Positions 47,420 through 59,929 of a DNA stretch of 64,000 nt are shown here, one piece after another. Source of the stretch: Luscinia megarhynchos (lineage: Eukaryota > Chordata > Aves > Passeriformes > Turdidae); contig JAPFBE010000002.1 of assembly GCA_034336665.1 (NCBI GenBank), positions 82,032,905-82,096,904 on the forward strand, in the 5' to 3' direction. The notes below the pieces were generated by a model. It was not told the DNA's origin, made no database searches, and saw nothing but the letters and a program-made list of their open reading frames with translations. How positions within the stretch are numbered: the stretch's first letter is position 1; each line of letters begins with the position of its first letter. The position numbers and the translations under genes are program-made.

Positions 47420-49921
47420 CTACCAACCTGGTCCCCTGCACCCATATTCAGGCTGATATCTTTGACAGGGACTAGGCATAAATATGTAAGAAAGGATATC
47501 TCACCAGGCAGTTTTATAGCTTTTTTTGCTCTATATGAAAACAAATCCACCTTGACCAAATTCATTGTGTTTAGATAGCATTTTCTACAAGTCCCCTGAA
47601 CTGTTTGTTTTATAGTTTAGATACTTTCAGTTTATCTCAGTTTGATCTTGGGTTGTTAAAAGTACCACACATAGATTTTTCCAAAATGGAAATCATTGTC
47701 TGGTTCTGATCACCCTCACTCTCCTTCTTGTTAGTTTTTATAAATAATTTTTCTTCTTTCTGAGGAGTGGTAACTAGAACTAAAAGTTAAGAGAATACCA
47801 CATATTTATAAAGCAATATAATAGTATATTTTCTTTCATAATAAACTCCAAAGTAATTGCTTTTGCTTTTCTTGATTACTACTAGGAGCTGATTTTTTTT
47901 CCTGAAACATAATACCTCATTTATCAGAGATCTTTACATTTGTTGCTGGGGTTATTTTTGTCATGTGCATTACTTTCTGTGTGCCCACACTGAATGTTAT
48001 CGAGCATTTAGTTATACGATTACAGCAAGTCTGTACCAATGGGGAATTCTTTCACCAAAGTTTATATTTTCATGTTTATCTTGTGTTTGGATGACAATAT
48101 TCAGGCTTAGAGAACTGTCCTTTTGAAATGAGAGCGCACTACATATGAGATTAAACACATATATTTAATGAAAAACTTTTTAGTGCTCCCTGTGAAGGTT
48201 TTCTTAGATTTTTCTTGTCCTAGGTACAGTCCAAATGAGGAATTCCTGTAGTTTGATATTTTTATTAAATGGATAAGATCTGAAGTAGATTTGAATATAA
48301 ATATTACTCACTTGCATTCTAATGCTCCAATTACTGAACTTAAATATTTTTGCACCTCAGAATGACAAGACAGCATTTCCTTATTAGTGTTAGACAGTAA
48401 TAGTTATATATGCAAATATAAGGGAAATTCTGAAAAATGTGGTCTAAACATAAATATGACTTTATGCAGTAAAACGTACTCCTTTTTTTGTTTAGAATTC
48501 TGTGAAGGATTTGATTTGCCTTAAAAAGAGCAAAGCTGTACTAAGTGGAACAATTTAGAGAATATAGACATATGTGTATATGGTCATAGTACAAGATTTA
48601 TTTACTTAGCTGGAAATCCTGTTAAAATGATATATGTGACTATAATTTAGATAACAGAACAGATGGAGTGCTGTTCTTTTCAGGTTGAGGTTTTAAAATT
48701 TATTTATTTAATATCCATTTTAATCTGTGGGTTTTTGTGGATTTTTTTTTTTTTGTTGTTGGCTGTTTGGTTGGTTTGTTTTGGTAACATTTAGAAAATT
48801 TGGCATTACACAGCTTTCTGATGCATTTGGGAAGATTATAATGTGCTTACTGTGTTGCATTTGCTCTGTATTCTGTCAGAGCAGTGCTTGTGAAATGTAC
48901 AAGCCAGAGGATTCCACATAACACAGAAATACTGATTGGAGATTGTTCCCTAAGTCTCACCAGTATGTTTTATATCCAAGGCACCTTTATAGTTGACTAT
49001 TAAAAATGTAGATATTTTTTTGGGAGAGGGGTGGGTGGGTGGGGGCATGTGTACTTAAAAATATCTGGAAGTGTTTGAGGAAAAAGGGAGAAATGCCAAG
49101 TTTCTACCGGTGTACACATATTTACTGCCAAATTAAAATGTCATTGATTCCTTGATTTTAAGAGGAAATGATTATTATTTATTCCTGTTCTTTCAGTATG
49201 TATGGAATGAATGGAAGAGGATTCCCTAGACAGGATGGATGGTTGATTCTTAGGTCAACAGGCTCAAACCCTGGCTCTCAGACAAGCAGTCTTAATAGCC
49301 ACTTTCTTAATTATTTTATAAGTAAAGCTTGATTAATTTAACTTATTTAATTTATTTTACTCTCACTATTCTTACCCAAAAATTATTAGTAAACAATTCT
49401 CTTTACAGCTAGAAGCCATCTTCTAATTTCCTACTTCAACCCAGATAATTTATGCCTGTTCTTGGTTGTTTTTCTTCTTTCTTTGATACTTGCACTTTTA
49501 CTCCAACTTATTTCTTATTTTACAACAATTCAGATGTCTCCTCCTATTTCTTAGATTATTCTCTGTATTTTCTAGTCATCCTCCTAACTCTCCAGGTGTA
49601 AGTTTATTTTTCTTGAAGATGGATAAACAGGTGTGTGGTGTTCAAGGCAAAGTTTTTACAGGACCACTGTGTTGGCACTAACACTTCTTAATGCTTCTTT
49701 CCTTACCATAAGTGGCTGGACTAGTTCTCTCTCTCCAGTTGTTCTCCTCTTTTATTCTGCAAATTATTTGCCATTCCTGCTTGTTATGTGGTATGAATAA
49801 CTTTTGTGCATTGGCTTGTCAAGGACAATCTTGTCCTGGGTACAACTGGCTGTAGTGCTTTGAGAGTAGGGGCATGGAGACTGAATGACTTGTACACCAG
49901 CAGCACACTTAATCACAGATG

Positions 49922-49965
49922 TGTTTGATCTTAATAGGTTACATGTTTGATGTTAATAGGTTATG
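49922..49965 (+). repeat. 22-bp direct tandem duplication
   Basis: TGTTTGAT(C/G)TTAATAGGTTA occurs twice in direct succession, at 49922-49943 and 49944-49965, with small differences at the ends. Confidence 0.9.
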
Positions 49966-50054
49966 TGACTGCCCAGCTCCACCAAGTAGAGGAGGCTTAT
50001 GAGTAAAGCTAGGGGTCAGCATTACAATTCCTTATGTGACCCTCTGTGAACAGA

Positions 50055-50521
50055 GATTATAGAATGGTGAATGGTTTGGGTTGGAGGGACCAAAATCACC
50101 TTGTTCCACCCCCTTTACCAAGAATGGAGGTGCCACCCACTACATGAGGTTGCCCAGGGCCCCATCAAGACCCACCTTGAACATATCCAAGAGTGGGGCA
50201 TCTATAATTTCTCTGGGCAGTCTGTTCCTGTGTCTCACCCTTCCATACACTAAAGAGCTTCTTCCTGACATCTAAATATTTCATCTTTTACTTTAAAACG
50301 GTTTCCCCTTGTCTTACCACTATCTACCTGTGAAAAAGTTGCTCTCCTTGCTTTACAAACTTCCTTTTATACTGAAAGGCTGTGATTAGGTCTCCATGGA
50401 CCCTTCTCTTCTTCAGGCTGAACAATCCAAACTCTCTTCCTCTGTCTCCATAGGAGCAGTTCTCCATCCCTCTAATCATCTTTATGGCCCTCCTCTGTAC
50501 TTGCTCCAGCAGGCCCACATC
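50055..50521 (-). mobile_element. CR1 LINE 3' end including ORF2 C-terminus
   Basis: The - strand from 50518 down encodes the CR1 ORF2 tail: LLEQVQRRAIKMIRGMENCS then FGLFSLKKRRVHGDLITAFQ. The 3' UTR follows, ending at the complement of ATAGAATGGTGAATGGTTTG with a residual octamer tail. The frame is disrupted after about 64 codons. It lies head to head with the CR1 at 50594 onward, separated by about 70 bp. Confidence 0.95.
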
Positions 50522-50593
50522 AGAAAAATACTGATGACTGAGTTATTGATATCAGTTATCTCCTTTTAGTTTGTGATTCTGTAGTTCCTAAAC

Positions 50594-51009
50594 CCATGAA
50601 ATTCAACAAGTCCAGGTGCAAGATCCTGCCCCTGGGTCAGGGAAACCCCATGCAAAGATGCAGACTGGGCAGGGAATAGATGGAGAGAAACTGTGAGGAG
50701 ACTTTGAGGTGTTGCTTCATGGAAAGCTGGACACAGCCTGGCAATGTGTTCTTGCAGAGCACAAAGCCACCTGTGACTGAAGAAGTGTGGCCAGAAGGTC
50801 AAGGGAGGTGATTCAATACCTATACTCCTGTCTTGTGAGACCTCACTTGGAGTACTGCAACCAGTTCTGGAGTGCCCAACATATGAGGAGCATGGACATA
50901 CTGGAGTGAGTCCAGAGAATGGGCACAGAGATGTTCAGAGGGTTGGAGCACTGAAGACAGGTTGAGAGATTTGGGGTAGTTCAACCTGGAGAAGAGAAAG
51001 CTCTGGGGA
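50594..51009 (+). mobile_element. CR1 LINE, 5' segment (split by an LTR)
   Basis: From CATGAAATTCAACAAG the + strand follows CR1 ORF2. CTTGTGAGACCTCACTTGGA then GTACTGCAACCAGTTCTGG encodes LVRPHLEYCNQFW, followed by an in-frame TGA at 50907-50909 where a sense codon is expected. It continues through CCTGGAGAAGAGAAAGCTCT to GGGGA at 51009, where an LTR interrupts. The element resumes after 51471. Confidence 0.95.
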
Positions 51010-51470
51010 TGTTGAAGAGAAGTTGAAAGGATAGTGCAGGAGGCAATCTTTCCTGATAAATTACAGTACTGATTACTGAGGAGTGGAAACATTTGTGCCT
51101 GCCCAATTTGGGTGTTATAAAAGAGTGGGTTAGCTGACTATGAGTCGTGGTTTGAGTTTGAGCTTGAGACCCAGAGTCTGGTAGAGTTTGGGATGGAGTC
51201 TGCCAGCTGTGCTGTAAAGAGATAAGGGATATGCAGTCATGCAAGGGACAGACAAGGTAAGAAGATGCTGTGTGAGGGACAGGTTGGGGTTTAGCTGGTT
51301 ATGCAGAGAGATGAAAAAGAGTCAGAATTGTGTGGAGCTACGCACAATTTCCCTATGAGGGAAGGAGTAAGAGTTGCCTGAAAGAAGTCCACTGACAGAA
51401 GGCAGGAGAAGTTTTTTAATAAAAGTCTGATGTTGATGCCAGTCATGTCTGCCTGGACATAACTACTACA
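51010..51470 (+). mobile_element. Solo LTR (461 bp) inserted inside a CR1
   Basis: The segment begins TGTTGAAGAG and ends ACTACTACA, giving the TG...CA ends of a retroviral LTR. A TATAAAA box lies at 51116-51122 and AATAAA at 51418-51423, in the right order for U3-R-U5. CR1 sequence stops at CTGGGGA (51003-51009) and resumes with CTAGGGC (51471-51477), a probable target duplication matching at five of seven positions. No internal viral sequence remains. I do not recognise the family. It could be an ERVK- or ERV1-like LTR. Confidence 0.85.
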
Positions 51471-51790
51471 CTAGGGCACCTTACAGAACCTTCCAGTATC
51501 TGAACAAGGCTCTTAAAAAGGAGGGAGAAGGACTTTTTACTAGGACATGTAGTGATAGGACAAGGGGGAATGGCTCTAAACTGAAAGAGGAAGGTTTAGA
51601 TTGTGTAAGAAGAAATTCTTTACTGTGTGGGTGATGAGACAATGGAAGAGGTTGCCCACAAAACCTGTGAATGCCCCATACCTGGAAGAGATAAAGGCCA
51701 GGATGGTTGGGGTTTTGAGCAGCCTGTTCTAGTGGAAGGTCTCCTTGCCCATGAGTGATTTTGATGATCTCAAGAACTTTGTTAATGTTA
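51471..51790 (+). mobile_element. CR1 LINE, 3' segment (continuation after the LTR)
   Basis: It resumes CR1 at CACCTTACAGAACCTTCCAG and follows the consensus: GGACTTTTTACTAGGACATG, TAGTGATAGGACAAGGGGGA, GAAGAAATTCTTTACTGTG, GCAGCCTGTTCTAGTGGAAG. It fades near GATGATCTCAAGAAC at about 51780 without a clear octamer tail. With the 5' segment it forms one copy of about 730 bp. Confidence 0.93.
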
Positions 51791-52465
51791 GTGACTTATG
51801 TGCAGCATACTCCTCTTCAGACCTCTATGCTTTCCTCAGAAATGCAAATAAAGGAGGCACATCCTGGATACCATATCTTTACATTGGGACAGCTTCTTTT
51901 TATTTTGATCCTCTTCTGTGGCTTTTTTTGTTTTTGTTTACTTATTTTTTCCTGCGTTTGCTTTATTTATGTTTTGTTTACATTTTTCCTTTTCTTTCTG
52001 TCCATAATCAGTGGGAAAGCTACTTTCTTGTAACTTTTCTCTGGACTTTAGTTAATTTTTTTCACAAATCTGCTCCTTAAAAAAGTCCTCTGGCTTCTGG
52101 CATTGCTTGGCATGCAGTATAACATCCTTCTGTCAGACAGCCATTCTTAAGAATTCAGTGATTGCCAGACATTTGAGCTCAGATATAGGAAGGAACTGCA
52201 AAAAAAGTCTCAAAACTACTTGTCTGAGAGTTTCAGCAGATATTTTCCACTCTGGCAGCTTAGGTGAGAATGGAAATTAATTCATTAATTAGAATGTCAT
52301 ATGGGCCTCTCTCTGGACTTATACTTGAACAAATGAGGAATTTTAAAAATTAGTCTAATACCTAGTGTGTTTCATCTGCAGAATTAGTCTTGAGAGCATA
52401 ATTTTCACTGTATTATCATACTCTTTCCCACTGCACATAGTCATTAGTGGATGCTCTCCTTCTGC
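51791..52465. other. Intronic stretch between the nested cluster and the next LTR
   Basis: T-rich sequence with no recognised repeat or exon. Open frames at 51745-52080 extend out of the CR1 tail into a T-rich run and encode a hydrophobic low-complexity peptide, which is a composition effect. Confidence 0.5.
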
Positions 52466-53000
52466 TTTGGTGGGTTGACCCTGGTCACAGCTAAGCACAG
52501 CTGCTCACTCCTTCATCTCTCCTGTGGGATGGGGGGTAAAATAAAAGAAAGGCATAAAGATTTGTGGATCAAGATAAAGGCAGTTTAATTTGTGAATCAG
52601 AAGCTATACTTCCAAGAAAAGTAAGGGAATTTATTCACTACTTTCCACAAACAGCCAGATATTTAACCAATTTCTGATAAAGTTGACCTCAGAGTGTAAC
52701 TGTAACCATGATTTCCCTACTTCCATGTACCTTTTTTGAGTTTTTGTTGCTCAGAAAAGTATAATATGGTATGGAGCATCGTTTTGATCAATAGGATCAG
52801 CTCTTCCCGTTGTGTGTTCTTCCAGTTTCTTGCCAGCCTACTTCTAGAGCAATAGACTGGGAAGTAGCCTTAGCACTGTGCAAACCCTGTTCAGCAAAAT
52901 CCAGAATTCTGGTGTGTTATCAACAGTGTTAGTTATAAATGCAAAAAACTCAGGATCATACAGGTTGCTATGAAGAAAATTGCAGCCAAATGCAGTACGC
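52466..53000 (-). mobile_element. ERVL-type solo LTR of the bird/songbird kind
   Basis: The + strand reads as the complement of a common avian LTR. GGTGGGTTGACCCTGG is followed by AGCTGCTCACTCC, CCTGTGGGATGGGGGG, GTGGATCAAGATAAAGGC then AGTTTAATT, AATATGGTATGGAGCATC, GTGTTATCAACAGTGTTAG, and finally GCTATGAAGAAAATTGCAGC. On the - strand these are, in order, U3, TATA region, R and U5. A possible 5-bp target duplication is TCTGC (52461-52465) and CCTGC (53000-53004). No internal genes are attached. Confidence 0.85.
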
Positions 53001-56000
53001 CTGCAGAGATCCTATCTAAAAAAACTCCACAACAGAGACAGGAGAGTAGGGGATTATTAGACATCTAGTAGTGTTTTGTAGAACGAAATTGTGCCTTGCA
53101 CTTGTGGTGCAGTTATTCAGGTGCTTGGGAGATTGAAGAAGCATTCCTTTGTTTTACTTTCACTTCCCCAACAGCTGTTTTTTCCTTACTATACCCTGAA
53201 GTGACCTTTCTCTTCTATTTAGACACTGATAAATTATATCAGTGATGGTAGGTTCATTTGGTGCCCATGTGCTTCACTGTGTTTTATTCTCTAGCAATGC
53301 AGTCATGCCTCTGTCTCTGGACCAACACTTCCTTTTTTTGTTAGCTGCCATTTTTGCTTGAAATGTGGAAAGAACCTTATGGAAAATTATCCCCATAGGT
53401 TTTTCCAGTAAGATTTGACTTAGGAAGCCAAGACAAGTTCTAAAGTGTTTTTTTTTCAATTAAGATAATTCTTCCTGTTAAAAACTGTATATTGTTCCAG
53501 AACTGAAACACTGCTTCACATCTTGGATATTTCTTTCCATATGTAAATTTTATGTATGTTAAACAAAACTAATTTGTCCTTCTGTCTCTGAATAAGAGGC
53601 AAACAAAGAACCTCACAGTAAAGTGCATAAGAATTCTTGATTGGTGTGAAAGCATTAAAAACACAGAAAAAACACCAATTTTTTAATATATTTTCTAACT
53701 CTTCAGGTCCTCATTTTATAAACAGAAGTGAAGGTGTAAAAAGATACTACATCAGGTTGCCTTGCACTGGTCCTCCTAGGATAAAAGCTTTAGAATGACA
53801 TCTCTGATCTCTGTTACAGAAGTTATTAAAAAATTAGCATTGACTGTTCCTTGGTTTCTCCTGAATGCGTTAAAAGAATATGATGGGATATGTTGCTAGT
53901 GACTGTCAACAGTATTAGCAGAGGAATGTTCTGGGTTTAGCTGAGTTGGGAAATAAGTATAACAAATATTAAGATTATAATGCATCTCCTGTAAGATGCC
54001 TGAACCCAGCAGGGAGCTCAGGAAAAAGTCTTTCTATTCTTAGTTCAACTGTCTGGATCAAAACCTGGTATGACTTAGAGAAGCCCAGACTTATCATTAT
54101 AGATATGATTGTGTTCAGCCCAGGTTAGAAGACTCTCCTTGCAGACAAAGTGTCTGGAGGATTTAGCTTCTAAAATATAATAATTTAATATGTGTGATCT
54201 GAAGTTACTCTGTGTAACTTATTTCTGGTTTCTGTATGATGTCCATTGACACATTGTTTGTTAAATATTAAGACCTTCCTCCAAAGATTGTTGCTCAATA
54301 TGATATCATAATGTTAAAAATATTTTGCAAAAAGAAAACAGTTTGTTCTCTTGCAGCTTTGTTTATGCAAGTAGAGACCATTATAGAGGTATTTAAAGAG
54401 TGTCACTTTTCAACCACTCGACCTGACAGTCTACATCAGATTTTAATTCAATGTTTTATGCAATTGAAAATTGTATTTTATAACAGGAAGTGCATGATCA
54501 TTCTTGTCTTTTAATAACAAAGAATATTTGTTAAATGAAGCCTACCTGAATTCATATGTGTGTATATACCTTTTTTCCTTTAAAATTTTAATGTATTAAT
54601 TTTGGTTTCTTTCCATGGAAAAATAATTTAGGAACAGGGCACAGATATTGCTAAAAAAAAGTCCATAATCTACTCTGAAAACTCAATAAGATTAATTTTG
54701 TTTGGTGGGGTGTAGAGGCTGATGTTCTCTGTATGAAAAAGTATTTCTTGTACAGTGTATGGGACAGGAGAGGCTAAAGGCAACTGATCATGTGGTTATG
54801 TTTGAAAAATGGCTAAGTGAAAATGACAGTATGGAGTTCCAAGTATGTATGGTTGAGTCTATCACCTTTCAGAAAGCAGAAAAAAGACAAAACAAAACCT
54901 TTGGAACAAATTCTTAGTGCTTTATAGTTGATAGACTTTAAATCCTGGGAATTTTTATTTAAAGTCACAGCTTTTTTCACTTATGTTCTTTACTGTATGC
55001 AAATTCTTATATCAGGAAAAGGAATGTCAGTAAATAATTTTCCTAAAAATGAATAGAGGTTAAAAGTAACCTAAAATACAGCACAGGGAAAGATTAGGCA
55101 GTAAATTGAAATAGAATTTATTTCTTTGTCAGAACAATGCTGGATAAAATAGTGGAGGTGAAAAATTAATGAAAATGTACTTATTAATGTAGGAAAGTGA
55201 CTTAAAAATAGAGAATATATTAAGGCAGTAATTTTAACTTAAAATTTATACATTCTTAACAAAAAATTGTTCTTTTTATGGCCTCTGACAACACTGGGAT
55301 AACTGTAAAACAACTCGCAAGTGGAAAGGAACATTTTTTCCCACTGTAAATGTTTTTGAGGGAGGTTTTCTGTGAATGTACACTTTTAGTACAAATGTGG
55401 TATGCCTCACATATTACAGAATTGAAATGTACATTCATGAAAAGAGAACAACAATTTGTTTTCAGTTCTGCATTGCAGAAAACCTCTTACATAATGAAAT
55501 TAGTTTTTATGGAAAATAGATAGGATAGTACACTTAAATGTCTTACATGTTACATACATTAATTCTTTGTTTATATAATTTTTTTTTCTGTTTTATTTAG
55601 GAGAACAAAGTAAGAGAGTGCCAAGTTTTTAAAGAGTGCTGAGGGAGGCAGGTATAATCAGATTTGAAGTTAAGAGAGCACCTAGCTTGATTGGTGTAAA
55701 CATGGAATCAAATAATTGACTTGCTGACTCTTATTTTTAGAACACATATTAGTGTAAGCACAGCAGCCTGTGCTTACAGAGGTTCTGTTTTGCTTGGTGT
55801 GTGCTCACGTCCATGATGGAATGTGGACCAGGAATGGTTGTCTGCCATGGGTGGATCCTGGGCAGTGCTGTATCTCAGCTGTGGTGCACACAGCCTGTTT
55901 AAAGCACAGAAAGAACCCATATGTCCAGCTAAATGTATTTCTAGATTTTTCTTTCTAAGATTCTAAATAATCCTGGAATCTTATTGAAAAGTTTTTGCAG

Positions 56001-58864
56001 TGTATCAAGATATATTTTTTTCTGAAATGGAAACCTTTATTTAAGGGATTTAGCCTTCTGAAGTATATGTAATATTTATATAAAAATTAAGTAATATGTA
56101 TTTGGTATTTACTCTCTTATATCAATGAAAAAAGAGAGCATTTGAATACTTTAACACTGTAGTTATTGGTAAAATGGAAGCCTTAACTGTAGTTCATGGG
56201 CCTTTGTCTTTGCAGAAAACCAGTAACTTCTGCATCACAATGTAATGGATATTTAGGAGGAATAAATTCCATTTAATTTCTGTTTATTAAATGGTGTAGA
56301 TTTTCTCAAATAGGATTATGAAACCATTAATTTTGCTGCTTGTTCTTCAGTTAGCAAGGTGTATTTCTGACCTGGTGGTGGTTACCCACCACATCTGTAT
56401 ATGGTATTACTAAATTACTGAATGTTGGATTGCTTTCCCCTGTCTTTTTTTCTGTTTAGTGATTGAAAATTGTGATTTGGTGTAGGAGGGGTCATGCTGT
56501 CTTATACTTCATGCAACATTTAACACTTGAGGCTGCCAGAGCTCAGGTTAATAATAATAATAGACTAGTTGAGCTGCAATAAAGGAGTGATATTCAGTCA
56601 GTTTTGAGGGGATAAATGGGTTGGCAAATTTAACAGGAGGGCAGACATGGCATCTTGGCCTGGAGTGTCTGGTACTCGCTGCTGTACTCTGTGCTGGCTC
56701 ATGGGGGTGCTCCAGTCATGAGCCTGGGGCTCTGGAGGAGCCTTCTGATCTGGTGCCAATGGCAGGGGAAATGAAAGAGGAAGCAAAGGCAAAGAAGAGA
56801 TTGGTAGGTTATATGCCTTTCCTCAAAGAAAGTTTTTTCTGTGATTTATGAGTAGCTATTTGAGATGTCTTTTATGAAAATTTTGGACTGGCTGGGATTC
56901 TTAGGATCAGTCCAATGAATGCTTGTTGCTGATGCTTTGGTTAGTAGGTCGCAGGAGATGAAGGGATGTGAATTGTCCTTTTGGCAATGATGACTAAAGG
57001 CATAATGTAACATAGTCCATTCTTCAGTTAGTGTTTTCCCATCATTTAAGGTTAGTTTCTGATCTTCTGTTTAGTTTACCATGCATCATTAATACAGTCC
57101 TTTGGTGATAGGAGTATATTTGGAAATACAAGGTTTTTTTCAGTTGCTAAATTGCTTTTTCTGCCTATTGTATCTTTTCCTGTCAGTCTTAATTGTTCTA
57201 AGACAGTTGAAATTTTAGGAGTCCTTAGAATAAGTCAATGTGCAAGATATATGATTTATTGCAAAAGTAGGATTCCTTCTTGTTCAGCATCTTCACATCT
57301 TGAGTTGATTAGGAATGAAGCACAGTGACAGAACAGCTGAGACATCAAGAAGCACAGTCCCAATACAATAACCTAAATGGTTATTTTGAATTGAAGTTTA
57401 GGTCTTCAAATCTTGTCTGATTCGTATGTACACTACTCTTACACCTAGAATTTTTTGGTTTTTTTACTCTACAGTTATCATTGTATCAGTTGTCACATAA
57501 ACCTACTCAAGACAGAGAAAATTGCATACCTGCACTTGTGTAAGCAGACCTTTTCCATCCTTCATAATTCCTTCTTTTTATTTTTGTGCCAGGTAATGTA
57601 AAAGAAGAACAAAAGAATGTATACATTAATTATATATAGTGTAATTATTGCTTAATCAACTTAGGGCTCATTTTTTTTACTGGTTTCCATTTTTTAAAAA
57701 TGAAAAACTACAAAACAAATAAATACAATTTAGTGGAAATAAAAACATATCATAGAAATAAGTTAATTCAACCAAAATTTAGAGGGAAATAATTGTACTG
57801 ATTTATTTAATTAGGATAACTTCTAAATATTCTGTTTCAATGTCATTATTTCAAAGTACAGTTCTATATAAAATTCATAGTGAAAAATCAGTATCTTTGT
57901 ATGTCATAAATCATCATAAAAATTAAGAAGGACTTCCTGTTATAGGAGGGAATTGAATTTTTTTGTGCTTTATCTAAAAAAATCATTATTAAAACAATGG
58001 TTATTTTTGAACACAGTTAAGATTTTTTTTCATGTGATATCTTAGGCTTCCTCTTCAGAAAGAAACACAAACTTTCTCTTACTAGTCAGTCCTACTCAAA
58101 AAGCTTCAAGCTGTTTTAAACTTAATTCAGCATGCATCCTAACATTTTGTAGTTAAAATGTTTGGTCATTGGTTTTACAGCTATGAGAAACTCCTCCTAA
58201 GGAGGTGTCATTATGACCACATAGTCTAACTTCTGTATAACAGATTGTAGAATTATTGTAGTAGTCTGTGATAAAAACTTTGACAGTTAAAAATACATAG
58301 CTAGTCTTCGATATCTTCACCTTATTTTTGGCTATTCAACTTGTTGGTTTGAGTATTAGCAGAATTTGTCCTTTCATTGTAAAACTAAAAAGAAATACTG
58401 AAAAAAGACAGTACTTGTGCTTTTATCAATACAGATCATAGGATCTCTTCCAAATGTGCGTTAGTATAAGCCCATATTTTAAACATATTTGGTCAATTAG
58501 AAAAGTCATGAAACATAATCTTTAAAAATCTATCCAGATCTCCTGAGCATGTTTCATTTGCCTGCTTATTTTGATCCTTAGGTTTGCATGACTTTTCATA
58601 GTGCAAAAACCGTTGAACTCTAAGTCTCTTGCCTTCCATTAAAATGGAAGATGTCTTTTATATATCTCATTGAAACACCTTAGATAACTAGTGCAAACTC
58701 CTGTGAACAGTCAAAGATTAAATGTCTGTTTGATATCCATGATATCAAGATGATGAATGTATCTTTTTCACAGTATATTTTGAAAATAAAATAATTCAAA
58801 AATGGCAGTAGCCAGTCCTCTTGTTGCTAGTTATGGTGAATTGTTTGCAAAGCAAATGTTAGAA
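53001..58864. other. Intronic stretch, nothing recognised
   Basis: AT-rich unique-looking sequence. A local GC-richer patch at about 56610-56780 has open frames on both strands but no recognisable family. A 14-base resemblance to an LTR start at 53927 is too short to call. Confidence 0.45.
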
Positions 58865-58950
58865 ATGTTTAGTGGTGGACTTGACAGTGTTAGGTTAATG
58901 GTTGTACTGGATGGTCTTAAGGTCTTTTCCAACCTAAATGATTCTAGGAA
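58865..58950 (+). mobile_element. CR1 LINE extreme 3' end
   Basis: TTTAGTGGTGGACTTGACAG, then GTTAGGTTAATGGTTGTACT, then GGTCTTTTCCAACCTAAATG and ATTCTAGGAA form the last 80-odd bases of a CR1 3' UTR, with a degraded octamer tail. The copy is severely 5'-truncated. It shares this 3' end type with the copy at 44.8 kb. Confidence 0.92.
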
Positions 58951-59929
58951 TGTTCACTTTGTCACATAGTGATAACATGCTCTGTGTGAAACAAAGAAGG
59001 ATCAATGACATCTGTTAGAACCCACCTGTTATGTTGCAGGATATAGTAATTGGTCAGAAGTGTTTTGCTTTAGGTAAAAACAATTACAGGAGCTGTGTTT
59101 GCATGTTTCAGAATAAATATTCATTACCCTAATTTTTCTGAAGCTAGTACCTTTTGTAATAAGTTCTAACAATCAAAAAAATATGGAACATGCATAGATT
59201 TTGCTGTTTCAGCTTTTCAGATGACAAAGCTAAGGTGATACTTCAATGCTTTCTTTTGGACAGTGTGTACTGAAATGAAAAGCACAATTAATCTTCTTTA
59301 CAGTAGACAAATGGCAAATCATATTTTTCTAGAAGCTTCTTTGAATCCTTCAAATATTTGATTTTGTAGAGTGCAATAATATTTGGAAATCGATAGTAGT
59401 TAATGAATGATGGAATAAAATTTAATTTAAGAAGTGGAGATGATACTTGTTTGTGGAATGAGCCATTTCTGTTTGAAATAGAATGAAAGCAACACTGATA
59501 CTAGCAGTGAACAAGTAAAGTGAATAATCTCCAAAATTGCTAAGGCTACACAGTCTTAGGAATATATGTAAGATCAAGATGTCTTAGAAGTTTATCTTCT
59601 GACCTATGCTTACCTATCACCATGCAACCAGGTATTTTCCCTAGAGCTCCTTGCATGTCTAGATTTGTGCCTTATCATGTGAACAGATGTGTCTTAACAG
59701 GAGACTCAGCTTGTCACAACCAAAAACCAGTCAGAAAAGTTCCTTAACTCTGAGCATTCAGACACACAGCAGGCTCACATAGTGATAAAAATTTATGGTT
59801 GAGTCTGTCATAAGAGGTATTTTAATAAGGAAATGAAAGAAGGTGACCAGAATACAAGCCCAGACAACAAAAGATCCTGGGGGAGCAACACTAGTTCTGG
59901 GCTACCACTTAGACTTCCATGTCTGTTCA
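58951..59929. other. Intronic stretch, nothing recognised
   Basis: AT-rich, no repeat or exon identified. Confidence 0.5.

Larger units (their letters stand above)
44891..50054. other. Intronic stretch with short tandem repeats only
   Basis: AT-rich sequence containing the AT-rich palindromic tract at 45727-45812, an AGAAGT-like purine run near 46751-46782, the 28-bp duplication at 47364-47419, a T-run near 48742-48755 and the 22-bp duplication at 49922-49965. No exon or transposon was recognised. Confidence 0.45.

Noticed and set aside
51745..52080. 111-codon hydrophobic open frame
   Set aside because: It starts in the CR1 tail and continues through a T-rich run, so its Phe/Leu-rich peptide is a composition artefact.
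53927..53945. TGTTCTGGGTTTAGCTG resembles the start of an avian ERVL-type LTR
   Set aside because: Similarity stops after about 20 bases and no LTR end follows.
56598..56851. Overlapping open frames in a GC-richer patch
   Set aside because: They are short, antisense to each other, and without a domain or splice context.
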